A DNA stretch of 40,157 bases, taken from assembly GCA_964580105.1 (NCBI GenBank), contig CAZOJJ010000027.1, forward strand, positions 1-40,157. Direction: 5' to 3'. The notes beneath the pieces were generated by a model that was given only the letters and a program-made list of their open reading frames with translations, was not told the origin of the DNA and did not search any database. Positions 1 through 8,900 of the stretch are shown here, one piece after another; the first letter of the stretch is position 1, and the number at the start of each line of letters is the position of its first letter. The stretch comes from CAZOJJ01 sp964580105. GTDB lineage: Bacteria > Bacteroidota > Rhodothermia > Rhodothermales > Rubricoccaceae. A program made the position numbers and the translations under genes.

Positions 1-60
1 GCCGATATAGTGGTTGCCGATATAGTGGTTGCCGATATAGTGGTTGCCGATATAGTGGTT
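1..60. repeat. 15-bp tandem repeat, 4 exact copies
   Basis: Four perfect head-to-tail copies of GCCGATATAGTGGTT fill positions 1-60. The array touches the window edge, so more copies may lie outside. The unit is about 47% G+C, much lower than the surrounding DNA. Because 15 is a multiple of 3 the array stays open in every frame, but I see no evidence that it is translated. It ends 33 bp before the putative promoter of the next gene. Confidence 0.97.
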
Positions 61-93
61 TTCGTATGTCACACCGTCGTCACCCGGCGTCCG

Positions 94-101
94 TACGTTG
101 G
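94..101 (+). promoter_or_regulatory. Putative -7 promoter element (TACGTTGG)
   Basis: TACGTTGG fits the TAnnTTnn pattern that recurs upstream of many genes in this window and resembles the Bacteroidota -7 box. It ends 26 nt before the ATG at 128. No convincing -33 element was seen. Confidence 0.45.
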
Positions 102-127
102 CTCACTTCCACGAGACGGAGACTGCC

Positions 128-799
128 ATGACGACCCTCGGACCGACGAACGAAGAGCTGGCGGCCGTGCTGGAGGAGATGGCCGCGCTCCTCGTGCAGC
201 AGCACGAGCCCAACCCGTACCGCGTGCAGGCCTACCTCCAGGCCGCCACCATGATCCGCGACCACGACGAGCCGCTCACGCTGCTCTACGGCGCCGAGGG
301 TAAGGAGGGGCTGATGGACCTCCCCGGCATCGGCGTCAGCCTCGCCACGCACCTCGCGCAGTACATCGAGGACGGCCGGGCGGGGCTCCACGACCGGCTC
401 CGCGAGGTGAACGACCCGGTGTCGCTGCTGGCGAGCGTGCCCGGCCTCGGGCGCGCCCTCGCCCGTCGCATCGTGGACGAGCTGGGCGTGACGACGCTGA
501 CGGAGCTGGAGAAGGCCGTCCAGGACGGCCGCCTCGGCGCGCTCGACGGGTTCGGCCCGCGCCGTCTCGAAGCACTCCGCCTCCAGCTGGACGCCATCCT
601 CAGCCGCGCCGCCCGCCGCCGCGCCCGCCGCATCCGCCGCGACCTCGTGCGGATGGCCGCCGCCCGTGCCGAGGCCGCGCGCCGTGCCGAGCGGGAGGCC
701 GAGGCGGCAGCCCTCGCCGTGGAGGAGGCCGCCGGAGCCGTGGAGGAGGCGCCGCGCCACGCGGTCGTCTACACGCTGTTCCCGCCGGCGGCGGCGTAG
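128..799 (+). CDS. Helix-hairpin-helix protein resembling the N-terminal part of DNA polymerase X
   Basis: The 223-residue product resembles the first ~150 residues of family X DNA polymerases (8-kDa-type helical domain plus HhH motifs) but has no palm or nucleotidyltransferase domain. Visible HhH hairpins are LPGIG at residues 65-69, VPGLG at 104-108 and LDGFG at 139-143. Residues ~158-190 are Arg-rich and helical, followed by an Ala/Glu-rich tail ending in a short hydrophobic stretch. The likely role is DNA binding, by analogy with PolX; catalysis cannot be predicted. The start at 128 is preferred because GGAG lies 6 nt upstream and PolX-like homology begins there; a TTG at 98 would add ten residues. 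It is flanked by tandem repeats on both sides and has no operon partner. Confidence 0.85.
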   Translation: MTTLGPTNEELAAVLEEMAALLVQQHEPNPYRVQAYLQAATMIRDHDEPLTLLYGAEGKEGLMDLPGIGVSLATHLAQYIEDGRAGLHDRLREVNDPVSLLASVPGLGRALARRIVDELGVTTLTELEKAVQDGRLGALDGFGPRRLEALRLQLDAILSRAARRRARRIRRDLVRMAAARAEAARRAEREAEAAALAVEEAAGAVEEAPRHAVVYTLFPPAAA

Positions 800-805
800 C
801 GGGCC

Positions 806-857
806 GGGGTGGCAGACCGGGGTGGCAGACCGGGGTGGCAGACCGGGGTGGCAGACC
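806..857. repeat. 13-bp tandem repeat, 4 exact copies
   Basis: GGGGTGGCAGACC is repeated four times without mismatch, beginning 7 bp after the stop codon of the HhH gene. It lies 28 bp before a 100-N gap. The unit length is not a multiple of 3, so it is unlikely to be coding. Confidence 0.97.
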
Positions 858-885
858 TCCCCGCGAAAAGCCGGCCCAGTCGGAA

Positions 886-985
886 NNNNNNNNNNNNNNN
901 NNNNNNNNNNNNNNNNNNNNNNNNNNNNNNNNNNNNNNNNNNNNNNNNNNNNNNNNNNNNNNNNNNNNNNNNNNNNNNNNNNNNN
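886..985. other. Assembly gap of exactly 100 N
   Basis: Positions 886-985 are unknown bases. The round length suggests a scaffold placeholder rather than a measured distance. The last bases before the gap (TCGGAA) match the end of the 14-bp repeat unit that starts directly after it, so the gap probably sits inside a tandem array that the assembler could not span. Confidence 0.97.
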
Positions 986-1055
986 GCAGAGAATCGGAAG
1001 CAGAGAATCGGAAGCAGAGAATCGGAAGCAGAGAATCGGAAGCAGAGAATCGGAG
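986..1055. repeat. 14-bp tandem repeat, 5 copies, starting at the assembly gap
   Basis: GCAGAGAATCGGAA is present four times exactly, and a fifth time with a change at the last base. The array abuts the N gap, so the true copy number is unknown. It lies directly upstream of an IS3-type remnant. Confidence 0.95.
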
Positions 1056-1059
1056 GGCT

Positions 1060-1335
1060 CGGAGTATCCTCCACCAGGCCGAGGCCGGCGTCATCGTCGC
1101 CGAGGTCTGCCGCAAGATGGGCATCGTCGAGGCCACCTTCTGCACCGGGACGAGGAAGGACGGCAGGCTCGGCACCTCCGAGCCCCGCCGCCTGCGCGAG
1201 CGCGAAGCGGAGCACCCGCCGTTGAAGCGGTAGCCGCCGACCTCGCTCCCGACGAGCACAGGCTGCAGGAGGGGGCCAAAAAAGCTCGGAAGCCGACCAG
1301 GCGCCGCGGGCGTGCCCGGCCCCTTCGCGACGGAG
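1060..1335 (+). pseudogene. Decayed IS3-family orfA (transposase) remnant
   Basis: Translation from ~1066 gives ILHQAEAGVIVAEVCRKMGI, then residues matching the EATF, LR-E and LKR landmarks of IS3-group orfA (an HTH plus leucine-zipper protein). The frame stops at TAG 1231-1233. One base over, similarity resumes as VAADLAPDEHRLQEGAKKAR and KPTRRRGRARPLRD, as in the orfA C-terminus. A single-base frameshift and the missing N-terminal start show that it is dead. The conserved Trp-Lys region after EATF is also replaced. No orfB or terminal inverted repeats could be recognised. The region from here to 1466 holds nothing else that I can support. Confidence 0.7.
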
Positions 1336-1466
1336 GGGGCGCGGGTGCATCTGGCGCGGCTCTACCCGACCGCCACCCCCCGAAGCACCCCGGACTTAGA
1401 GACGGGAGGCTTCTCGGAGCCGCTCCATCGCCGCAGTCCAATGGGGAGCGTCGAGCGGGCTGTGGC

Positions 1467-2693
1467 TCAGCGACGTTCCACGAGGAGGTTCCGGTAGAAG
1501 TCCAGCGTCTGTTCGGCGATGCGCTGCCAGCTGAAGTGAGCCAGAACCCGCGCGCGCGCGGCACGGCCCATCGTCTCTCGCCGCTTTGTGTCCGCCGTGA
1601 GCGTGTTGACGGCGTCCGCAAGGGCGCGGGCGAACGCCTCCGGATCGCGGGGCTCGGGCGAGTCGCCGCCCTCCGCCTCGAACGGGACGAGGAGCCCGGT
1701 CTCGCCCGGCACGACGATCTCCGGGATGCCGCCCACGGCCGAGGCCACGACGGGCGTCTCGCACGCCATCGCCTCCAGGTTGATGATGCCGAAGGGCTCG
1801 TAGACCGACGGGCACACGAACACGGCGGCGTGCGAGTAGAGCGCGATGACGTCCGTCTTCGGGAGCATCTCGGGGATCCAGACCACCTCCGCCTCGGCGT
1901 CGCGGCGGGCCGCCTCGACGGCCGCCTCCATCTCCCGGCCGATCGCCTCGGTGTCGGGCGCGCCGGCGCAGAGGACGACCTGCACGCCGCCCTCCAGGTG
2001 CCGGAGGGCGCGGACGAGGTGAAGGATCCCCTTCTGCCGCGTGATCCGCCCGACGAACAGCACGAGGGGGCTGTCGGGGGCCACGCCGAGGCGGCGGAGC
2101 ACGGCCGGGTCGGGACGCGGGCGGTACTCCTCGGGGTCGATGCCGTTGTGGATGACGCGGATTCGCTCGGGGGCCACGCCGTAGAGCGCCTGCACGTCCT
2201 CGGCCATCGCCTCCGAGACGGCCACGACGCCGTCGGCGTGCCGGTAGGCCGTCCGCTCGATCCACGTCGTGGCGCGGTAGGCGCTCCCGAGCTGCTCCTC
2301 TTTCCACGGTCGGTGCGGTTCCAGCGAGTGCGTCGTGAGCACGAGGCGGGCGCCGGTAAGCGGGCGTGCGAGGAGGCCGCCGAGGTGGGCGTACCACGTG
2401 TGGCAGTGGACGACGTCCGGGCGCTCGACGGCGCCGGCCATGGCGAGGTCGCGCGCGAGCGCGTCGAGGAGGCGGGCGTGGCGTGGGTCGTGCGTCTCGA
2501 ACCGGACGTCCGGCGCCATGCCGCGTACGCGGAGGTTGCCGTGGTCCTCGTGCTGGTCGCCGAAGCAGAAGACGTCCACGGCGTGGGCGCCGCCGTCGAG
2601 GCGGGCCAGCTCGCGCGCCAGGTACTCGACGTGGACGCCCGCGCCGCCGTAGACGTGGGGTGGGTACTCGTTGGTGAGGAGGGCGATGCGCAT
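1467..2693 (-). CDS. glgM: GT4 glycogen synthase family, GlgM type (ADP-glucose-dependent maltose-1-phosphate synthase; often annotated glgA)
   Basis: The 408-residue product is a GT4 retaining glycosyltransferase. It opens with MRIALLTNEYPP-VYGGAGVHV and carries HSLEPHRPWKEEQLG, VLFVGRITRQKG and VYEPFGIINLEAMACETP, all hallmarks of the actinobacterial Rv1212c/GlgM group rather than the GT5 E. coli GlgA. GlgM transfers glucose from ADP-glucose to glucose-1-phosphate, giving maltose-1-phosphate, the donor used by GlgE. A glgE gene sits in the same operon, which supports this reading over simple glucan elongation. The start is the ATG 2 nt after the stop of glgC, implying translational coupling. 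Length is normal for the family. It is the last gene of the minus-strand operon. Confidence 0.93.
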   Translation of the reverse strand: MRIALLTNEYPPHVYGGAGVHVEYLARELARLDGGAHAVDVFCFGDQHEDHGNLRVRGMAPDVRFETHDPRHARLLDALARDLAMAGAVERPDVVHCHTWYAHLGGLLARPLTGARLVLTTHSLEPHRPWKEEQLGSAYRATTWIERTAYRHADGVVAVSEAMAEDVQALYGVAPERIRVIHNGIDPEEYRPRPDPAVLRRLGVAPDSPLVLFVGRITRQKGILHLVRALRHLEGGVQVVLCAGAPDTEAIGREMEAAVEAARRDAEAEVVWIPEMLPKTDVIALYSHAAVFVCPSVYEPFGIINLEAMACETPVVASAVGGIPEIVVPGETGLLVPFEAEGGDSPEPRDPEAFARALADAVNTLTADTKRRETMGRAARARVLAHFSWQRIAEQTLDFYRNLLVERR

Positions 2694-2695
2694 CG

Positions 2696-3964
2696 CTAGA
2701 TCACGGTGCCGTCGGGGATCTCGGCGTTCTTGACAACGACGACGACGCCGTCGCGGATGTAGAAGCCGGGTCCCTCGCCCTCCTCGACGCCCTCGCGGTT
2801 GGTGAGGGCGCAGTCCCGCCCGATGGCCGCGTTGAGGTCCACGATGGCGTTCTCGATGCGCGTGCCCGCGCCGATGCCGGGGCGGGCGGGCCCCTGAACC
2901 GGCTCGCGGCCGGCGGAGTCCTGCCAGGCGTAGTAGTCCGACCCCAGGAGCACGGAGCGGCGGATGTGCGTGCCCGGCCCGATGAACGAGCGGAGGCCGA
3001 CGACCGCGTCGGCGATGTCGCTGTCCACGATCACGCTGCCCTCGCCGATGAGGCTGTCCTCGATGGTGGAGCGGACGACCTTCGCCGGGGGCAGCATCCG
3101 GGAGTTCGTGTAGAGCGGCATCTTCGGGTCGTAGAGGTTGAAGGCCGGGCGCGGCTGGGCCAACATGATGTTGGTCTCGAAGAACGAGCGGACGGTGCCG
3201 ATGTCGTTCCAGTACCCGGTGAAGGGGTAGGCCACGACGCGGCGCTCGTGGATGGCGGCGGGGATGATCTCCTTGCCGAAGTCGTGGTCGTCCGGGCGGG
3301 CGTCGAGGACGTCGCGGAGGACGTCGGCGCCGAAGACGTAGATGCCCATCGAGGCGAGGTAGACGCGGCCTTCGGCCTCCATCTCGGGCGCGACCGGGCT
3401 CTCCTTCCCGGCGAGCCGGTGGTGGGGCGGCTTCTCGTAGAACTCCGTGATGCGGTGGTCGTCGTCCATCTTGAGGATGCCGAAGGCCGGCGCCTCGGCG
3501 GCGTGGACGGGGGTCACGGCGACGGTCACGTCGGCGCCGTGGGCCTCGTGGTGCGCCAGCATCTCGCGGTAGTCCATGGTGTAGAGCTGGTCCCCCGAGA
3601 GGATGACGACGTGGTCGTGCGGGAAGCTGCGGATGTGGGGGAGCGACTGCCGCACGGCGTCGGCGGTGCCCTGGTACCACGACTTCGAGAACGGCGTCTG
3701 CTCGGCGGCGAGGACGGTCACGAACCCGCCCCGGAACCGGTCGAAGACGTACGACCGGGCAATGTGCCGGTTGAGGCTGGCCGAGTTGTACTGGGTGACG
3801 ACGAAGATCCGGTTGAGTCCGGAATTGATGCAGTTGGAGATGGGGACGTCCACCAGCCGGTACTTCCCGGCGAAGGGGACCGCCGGCTTGGCGCGGTAGG
3901 CCGTCAGCGGGAACAGCCGCGTGCCGGCCCCGCCACCGAGGATGACGGCGAGCATCTGGCTCAT
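2696..3964 (-). CDS. glgC: Glucose-1-phosphate adenylyltransferase (ADP-glucose pyrophosphorylase)
   Basis: The 422-residue protein makes ADP-glucose from glucose-1-phosphate and ATP, the first step of glucan synthesis. It shows the nucleotidyltransferase P-loop LGGGAGTRLFPLT near the N-terminus, then AKPAVPFAGKYRLVDVPISN, NCINSG, WYQGTADAV and SGDQLY, followed by a C-terminal left-handed beta-helix region (FIGPGTHIRRSVLLG). The AKPAVPFAGKYRL-VP form is closer to cyanobacterial/plant enzymes than to the enterobacterial one. The start at 3964 (MSQMLAV) leaves the P-loop about eight residues in; an open extension to 4057 would overlap glgB and is not needed. Its stop lies 2 nt before glgM, and glgB ends 85 nt upstream. 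Confidence 0.96.
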   Translation of the reverse strand: MSQMLAVILGGGAGTRLFPLTAYRAKPAVPFAGKYRLVDVPISNCINSGLNRIFVVTQYNSASLNRHIARSYVFDRFRGGFVTVLAAEQTPFSKSWYQGTADAVRQSLPHIRSFPHDHVVILSGDQLYTMDYREMLAHHEAHGADVTVAVTPVHAAEAPAFGILKMDDDHRITEFYEKPPHHRLAGKESPVAPEMEAEGRVYLASMGIYVFGADVLRDVLDARPDDHDFGKEIIPAAIHERRVVAYPFTGYWNDIGTVRSFFETNIMLAQPRPAFNLYDPKMPLYTNSRMLPPAKVVRSTIEDSLIGEGSVIVDSDIADAVVGLRSFIGPGTHIRRSVLLGSDYYAWQDSAGREPVQGPARPGIGAGTRIENAIVDLNAAIGRDCALTNREGVEEGEGPGFYIRDGVVVVVKNAEIPDGTVI

Positions 3965-4028
3965 CGAGCGAGGGGCGAAGAGGAGGAGAGAGGGGCGAGG
4001 GCCGAGACGCGTACCCGGCTCCGTAGGG

Positions 4029-4036
4029 TGAACATA
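4029..4036 (-). promoter_or_regulatory. Possible internal -7 element before glgC (TATGTTCA)
   Basis: On the minus strand TATGTTCA matches TAnnTTnn and lies 64 nt upstream of the glgC start, inside the 85-nt glgB-glgC spacer. It could give glgC-glgM extra transcription. The match is weaker than others in the window. Confidence 0.25.
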
Positions 4037-4049
4037 GGGACGGGCGGGC

Positions 4050-5921
4050 TCATCCACCCTCGGGTTCCAGCACCAGCAGGCCGAGCGGGGGGAGCGTGAG
4101 CACGAGCGAGGCCGGGCGGCCGTGGAACGGCACCGGCGTCGTCTCGACCGCGCCGAGGTTGCCCATCCCGCTCCCGCCGTAGGCCTCGGCGTCGGAGTTG
4201 AGGCGTTCGCGCCAGATGCCCTCCTCGGGCACGCCGAGGCGGTAGTTGGGGCGCGGGACCGGCGTCCCGTTCAGCACGAACAGCAGCGTCCGTCCGCCGC
4301 CCGTGCGGAGGTAGCTCACGACGCTGTGGTCGCGGTCGCTGGCGTCGATCCACTCAAAGCCCTCGGGGGAGTCGTCGTGGAGGGCGGGGTGCTCGCGGTA
4401 GAGGCGGAAGAGGTCGGCCGTCCAGCGAAGGAGCCCGCCGTGGAGGCCGTCGTCGGCGAGGCGCCAGTCGAGCGGGTGGTCGTGGCTCCACTCGCCGGGC
4501 GGGCCGAACTCGCTCCCCATGAAGAGGAGTTTTTTGCCGGGGTGGCCGACCATGTGGCCGTAGAGGAGCCGGAGGTTGGCCGCCTTCTGCCAGTCGTCGC
4601 CGGGCATCTTGGCCCAGAGCGAGCCCTTGCCGTGGACGACCTCGTCGTGCGAGAGAGGGAGGGCGTAGTGCTCGGAGAACGCGTAGTGGAGGGGGAAGGT
4701 GAGGTCGCCCAGGTGGTACTTCCGGTACGCCGGGTCCTTGGAGAAGAACGCGAGCGTGTCGTGCATCCAGCCCATGTTCCACTTGTAGAGGAAGCCGAGG
4801 CCGCCGTTGTAGACGGGCTGCGAGACGCCGGGCCAGGCCGTGCTCTCCTCGGCGATCATGAGGGCCTCGGGGTGGTGGGCGTAGACCTCCGTGTTGAGGC
4901 GCCGGAGGAAGTGGATCGCCTCCAGGTTTTCGCGTCCGCCGTGGACGTTCGGCGTCCACTCGGCCCGGCTGTAGTCGCGGTAGAGCATGCTCGCCACGGC
5001 GTCCACGCGGAGGCCGTCCACGTGGTAGCGGTCGAGCCAGAAGCGGGCGGAGGAGAGCAGGAAGCTCTGGACGCCCGGCTTGCCGAAGTCGAAGACGTAG
5101 GTGCCCCAGTCGGGGTGGCGGCGCATCCGCTCGTCTTCCACCTCGAAGAGCGGCGTGCCGTCGAAGAGCATGAGGCCCTGTGGGTCGGTGGCGAAGTGGG
5201 CGGGGGCCCAGTCGAGGATGACGCCGAGGCCGCGTCGGTGGAGCGTGTCCACGAGGAACATGAAGTCCTGCGGGCCCCCGAAGCGGTACGTCGGGGCGAA
5301 GTAGCCGAGGGTCTGGTACCCCCAGGAGCCGTAGTACGGGTGCTCGGTGATGGGCAGGAGTTCGACGTGCGTGAAGCCGAGGCGTTCGACGTGGTCGGCC
5401 AGCGGTTCGGCGATCTCGCGGTAGGAGAGGCTCTCGCCATGCCCTCGGTGCCGCCACGAGCCGAGGTGGACCTCGTAGACGGCGACGGGCTCGCCGAGCG
5501 AGCCGGGGCCTTTCCGGCGCGCCATCCAGTCGTCGTCGCCCCAGTCGTAGGCGAGGTCGGTGACGAGGGCGGCCAGGCCGGCGCCGGGGCTTCCGCCTGC
5601 AACCGGCGGCTCCATGCGGAAGGCGAACGGATCGGTCTTGTCGAAAGCGCCGCCGTCCTTCTGCAGCCGGTACTTGTAGCGGTGGCCGGTACGGGCGGCG
5701 CGGACGAACCCGCTCCAGAGCCCGCCGCCGGCCCGCTGGAGCGGGTGGCGCTCGGGGGCCCAGTCGTTGAAGTCGCCCACGACGGAGACGGCGTCGGCGT
5801 TCGGGGCCCAGACGGTGAACCACGCGCCCTGCCCGTTCGGGTGGGCGCCGAGGTAGGCGTAGCTGTCGGTCAGCCGGCCGTCCTGCCAGCGCTGCACGGC
5901 GTCTTTGGTGAGCTTGGGCAT
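4050..5921 (-). CDS. glgB: 1,4-alpha-glucan branching enzyme
   Basis: The 623-residue GH13 enzyme introduces alpha-1,6 branches into the glucan. A CBM48-like beta domain covers residues ~30-110 (FTVWAPNADAVSVVGDFNDW). The TIM barrel follows, with nucleophile Asp307 in GLRVDAVASMLY, acid/base Glu358 in IAEEST and transition-state Asp426 in LSHDEVVHGKGS; HPYYGSWGYQ is the typical branching-enzyme loop. The all-beta C-domain ends in LGLLVLEPEGG. It is a short form, without the extra N-terminal domain of E. coli GlgB. It lies 54 nt after treS-mak and 85 nt before glgC in the same operon. The ATG at 5921 follows a C/T-rich leader with no Shine-Dalgarno sequence. Confidence 0.97.
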   Translation of the reverse strand: MPKLTKDAVQRWQDGRLTDSYAYLGAHPNGQGAWFTVWAPNADAVSVVGDFNDWAPERHPLQRAGGGLWSGFVRAARTGHRYKYRLQKDGGAFDKTDPFAFRMEPPVAGGSPGAGLAALVTDLAYDWGDDDWMARRKGPGSLGEPVAVYEVHLGSWRHRGHGESLSYREIAEPLADHVERLGFTHVELLPITEHPYYGSWGYQTLGYFAPTYRFGGPQDFMFLVDTLHRRGLGVILDWAPAHFATDPQGLMLFDGTPLFEVEDERMRRHPDWGTYVFDFGKPGVQSFLLSSARFWLDRYHVDGLRVDAVASMLYRDYSRAEWTPNVHGGRENLEAIHFLRRLNTEVYAHHPEALMIAEESTAWPGVSQPVYNGGLGFLYKWNMGWMHDTLAFFSKDPAYRKYHLGDLTFPLHYAFSEHYALPLSHDEVVHGKGSLWAKMPGDDWQKAANLRLLYGHMVGHPGKKLLFMGSEFGPPGEWSHDHPLDWRLADDGLHGGLLRWTADLFRLYREHPALHDDSPEGFEWIDASDRDHSVVSYLRTGGGRTLLFVLNGTPVPRPNYRLGVPEEGIWRERLNSDAEAYGGSGMGNLGAVETTPVPFHGRPASLVLTLPPLGLLVLEPEGG

Positions 5922-5975
5922 GGGGGGAATGGGAGTCTGGGAGAAGAGGGGAGGCCGGAAGGAGGAGGCGGGGAG

Positions 5976-8900
5976 TCAGAGGAGCGAGCCTTTCCTGCCC
6001 TTTCCCCCTTCGTCTTCAGGCAGTGGGGCCGGTGTCGCCGCAGGGAGGGCGAGCAACCGGTGAAGGCTGCGGAGTGGGAGGCCCGCCCAGTCGGGCCGGT
6101 GGCCGAGCTCGTAGCGGACCTCGTAGAGCGCTTTGTCGAGGAGGTAGGCCCAGAGGAAGCGGTTCCGGACGGTCGGCGCGAGCAGGAAGTCGGCGTCGCC
6201 GGCCGTGCGGAGGTAGGCGTCGAAGAAGGCGGCCTCGGCACCGCGGACGAGCGCCTCGGTCCACGCCTCGAGGGCGGCGCGGTCCTCGCCCTCGTACGCC
6301 TCGCGCTGGAGGAGCGGAGCGTGGGCGGCGTAGTCGAGCGAGCGGAGCATGCCGGCGACGTCGCGGAGGGCGTAGTCGCGGCGACGGCGCTCCGTCAGCG
6401 GCCGGGCCGGCTCGCCCTCGAAGTCGAGGAGGTAGAGCTCGCCGTCGGCGAGGAGGGTCTGGCCGAGGTGGTAGTCACCGTGGACGCGGATGCGGAGGCC
6501 GCCCTCGGCGGGTGCGTGGCGGAGGGCGTCGAGCGCGTCGAGGGCGCGCTGCCAGTCTTCGTCCGACGGGAGGTCGTCGCCGGCGTGGGCCTGCTCGGCG
6601 AGCATCGCGCGCGTCCTTTCCACCTCGGCGCGGAGGCGGTCGGCGAAGTCGGCGTGGTCCTCGGGCGTGCCCGGCTCGGGCCGGAGGCCCAGCGTCTCGG
6701 CGGTGGCGAGGGCGCGGTGCATCTCGGCGGTGCGGACGCCGAGCGTCCGGGCCAGTTCGAGCACCTCGGGGGCCGTCTCCTCCAGCCACGCCGGCACGCT
6801 GCCGACCTCGGCCTCGTCGGGCGGGGCGGAGCCGGCGACGCGGTCGAGGAACTGGCCCACCTTTTCGGTGGCGTAGTCCCACCCGTTGCGCTCGGCCGCC
6901 AGCGCCTCCTGCACGACGCCCATCGCGATGGTCTCGGCGCCTCGCCGGAAGTGGGCGGTGCCGAGGAGGTGGGGCACGAAGCGGACGTCCGCGCGGGTGA
7001 GGTGGCCGAGGAGCTCGACCTCCGGGTTCGGCCCCCGCTCCAGCCGGCGGTAGAGCTTGACGAAGAGACGGTCGCCGCGCTCGGTGGCGACGAGGGCGGC
7101 GGAGTTGCTCTGCTCGCCGGTGAGGAGCGTGGCGCCGGCGGCCCGGGCGCCGCGCAGCCGCTCGGCCACCTCGCCCGTGTAGAGGCCGCGGAGGGAGCGG
7201 CCCTTGCCGCCGCCCTGCCACCAGTCGAAGAGCGCCGTCCAGAAGCGCGCGTCGGTGGCGGCGTCGTAGAGGAGGGCGCGGCCGTTCGGGAGGTCGAGCC
7301 AGGCGAGGGCGGCGTGGGGGTGCTCGGCCAGCACCGACTCGGCGGCGGCGTCCTCGGCCGTGGTGAGGGGGAGGAGGTAGGTGTCGGTGCGGTCCTCGAA
7401 CGACACGCTGAGGAGGGCGAGGTAGCGCGGTGCCGGGCCCGCCTGGAGGCGGACGGCGTCGGCCACCTGCACGCGCCGGATCGCCTCGCCCTTGGCGCCG
7501 AACCAACGCTGCCTCTGGAGGTAATCCGGCAGCAGCCGCTCCAGGCGTTCCATCGCACCGCCCGCCGCCATCGTCTTGACGAGCAGGTTGTGGAGCCCTT
7601 CGGGCGCGCGGATCACGGACAGCTCGCCTCGCTCGCCGGCGGGCTGGGCTTCGGGCATGTGCTCGCGGCGGGCCTCCGCCTCGGGCACGAGGGCGAACCA
7701 GTAGAACTGGTGCGGACCGAGCATGAGGGGGTACGGCGCGTCCGTGATGGTCGGGAAGCCGGCCTGGCTCATCAGCTCGACGGGCACGAGGCCCCGGAGG
7801 TCGGTGCCTTCGGCGTCGGGCGGGAGGAAGGCGCTCTGGGCGAAGCGCGAGAGGTTGGCCAGGACCAGGACCCGCTCGTCCTCGTGCTCGCGGAGGAAGG
7901 CGAGGACGGCGGGGTTCTCCAGCGGGAGCACGCGCATGGTCCCCCGCCCGAAGGCGCGCGTGTACTGCTTCCGCAGGGCCAGCATGCGCCGCGTGAAGTG
8001 CAGGAGGGAGTGCGGCGTGGCCTCGGCGTCCTCGACGTTGACGAACTCGTACGAGTACGGGCCGTGGTGGATGGCCGGCATGAAGAGCCGGTGGTGGGGC
8101 GCCCGGCTGAAGCCGCCGTTCTTGTCGGGGCTCCACTGCATGGGGGTGCGGACGCCGTTGCGGTCGCCGAGGAAGGGGTCGTCACCCATGCCGATCTCGT
8201 CGCCGTAGTAGAGCACGGGCGAGCCGGGCAGCGAGAGGAGTAGCGCCTTCATCAGCTCGATGCGCCGGCGCTCGCCGCCGAGCAGCGGCGCGAGCCGGCG
8301 CCGGATGCCGACGTTGATGCGGAAGCGCGCGTCGGCGGCGTACTCGTTCCACAGGTAGTCGCGCTCCTCGTCGGTCACCATCTCGAGTGTGAGCTCGTCG
8401 TGGTTGCGGAGGAAGAGGGCCCACTGCGCGTCCTCGGGGATGTCCTTCGTCAGCTCCAGCATCTCGACGAGCGGCCGGCGGCTCTCGCGGCGGAGGGAGA
8501 GGTAGAGGCGCGGCATGATGGGGAAGTTGAACGCCATCTGCACGCCCTTCCCGCCCGCGAAGTAGGGGAGCGTGTCTTCCGGCCACTGGTTGGCCTCGGC
8601 GAGGAGCACCTTCCCCGGCCCGTACCGCGCCTCGATGGCCGCCCGCAGCTCGACGATGTAGTCGATCGTTTCGGGGAGGTTCTCGCAACTCGTCCCCTCC
8701 CGCTCGATGAGGTACGGCACGGCGTCGAGGCGGAGGCCGTCCACGCCCAGGTCGAGCCAGAAGAACATCACCTCCTTCATCGTCTCCCGGACCTCGGGGT
8801 TGTCGTAGTTGAGGTCGGGTTGGTGGGAGAAGAACCGGTGCCAGTAGTACTTCTGCGCCTTCTGGTCCCAGGACCAGTTGCTCACCTCGGTGTCGGTGAA

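Noticed and set aside
1..60. CRISPR array
   Set aside because: The copies are directly adjacent with no spacers and the unit is only 15 bp; the same holds for the arrays at 806, 986, 20250 and 40103.
10..303. Open frame through the 15-bp repeat (ADIVV repeats)
   Set aside because: The frame is open only because the unit is a multiple of 3. It continues out of phase into the HhH gene, where the other frame has clear homology.
1421..1450. Terminator for the glg operon after glgM
   Set aside because: Only a 6-bp inverted repeat with an 18-nt loop and no T-tract was visible, which is too weak to claim.
4122..8243. Very long open frame on the plus strand (over 1300 codons)
   Set aside because: It is antisense to glgB and treS-mak, with repetitive Val/Glu/Ala/Gly composition and no motif. 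At ~70% G+C such shadows of real genes are expected.
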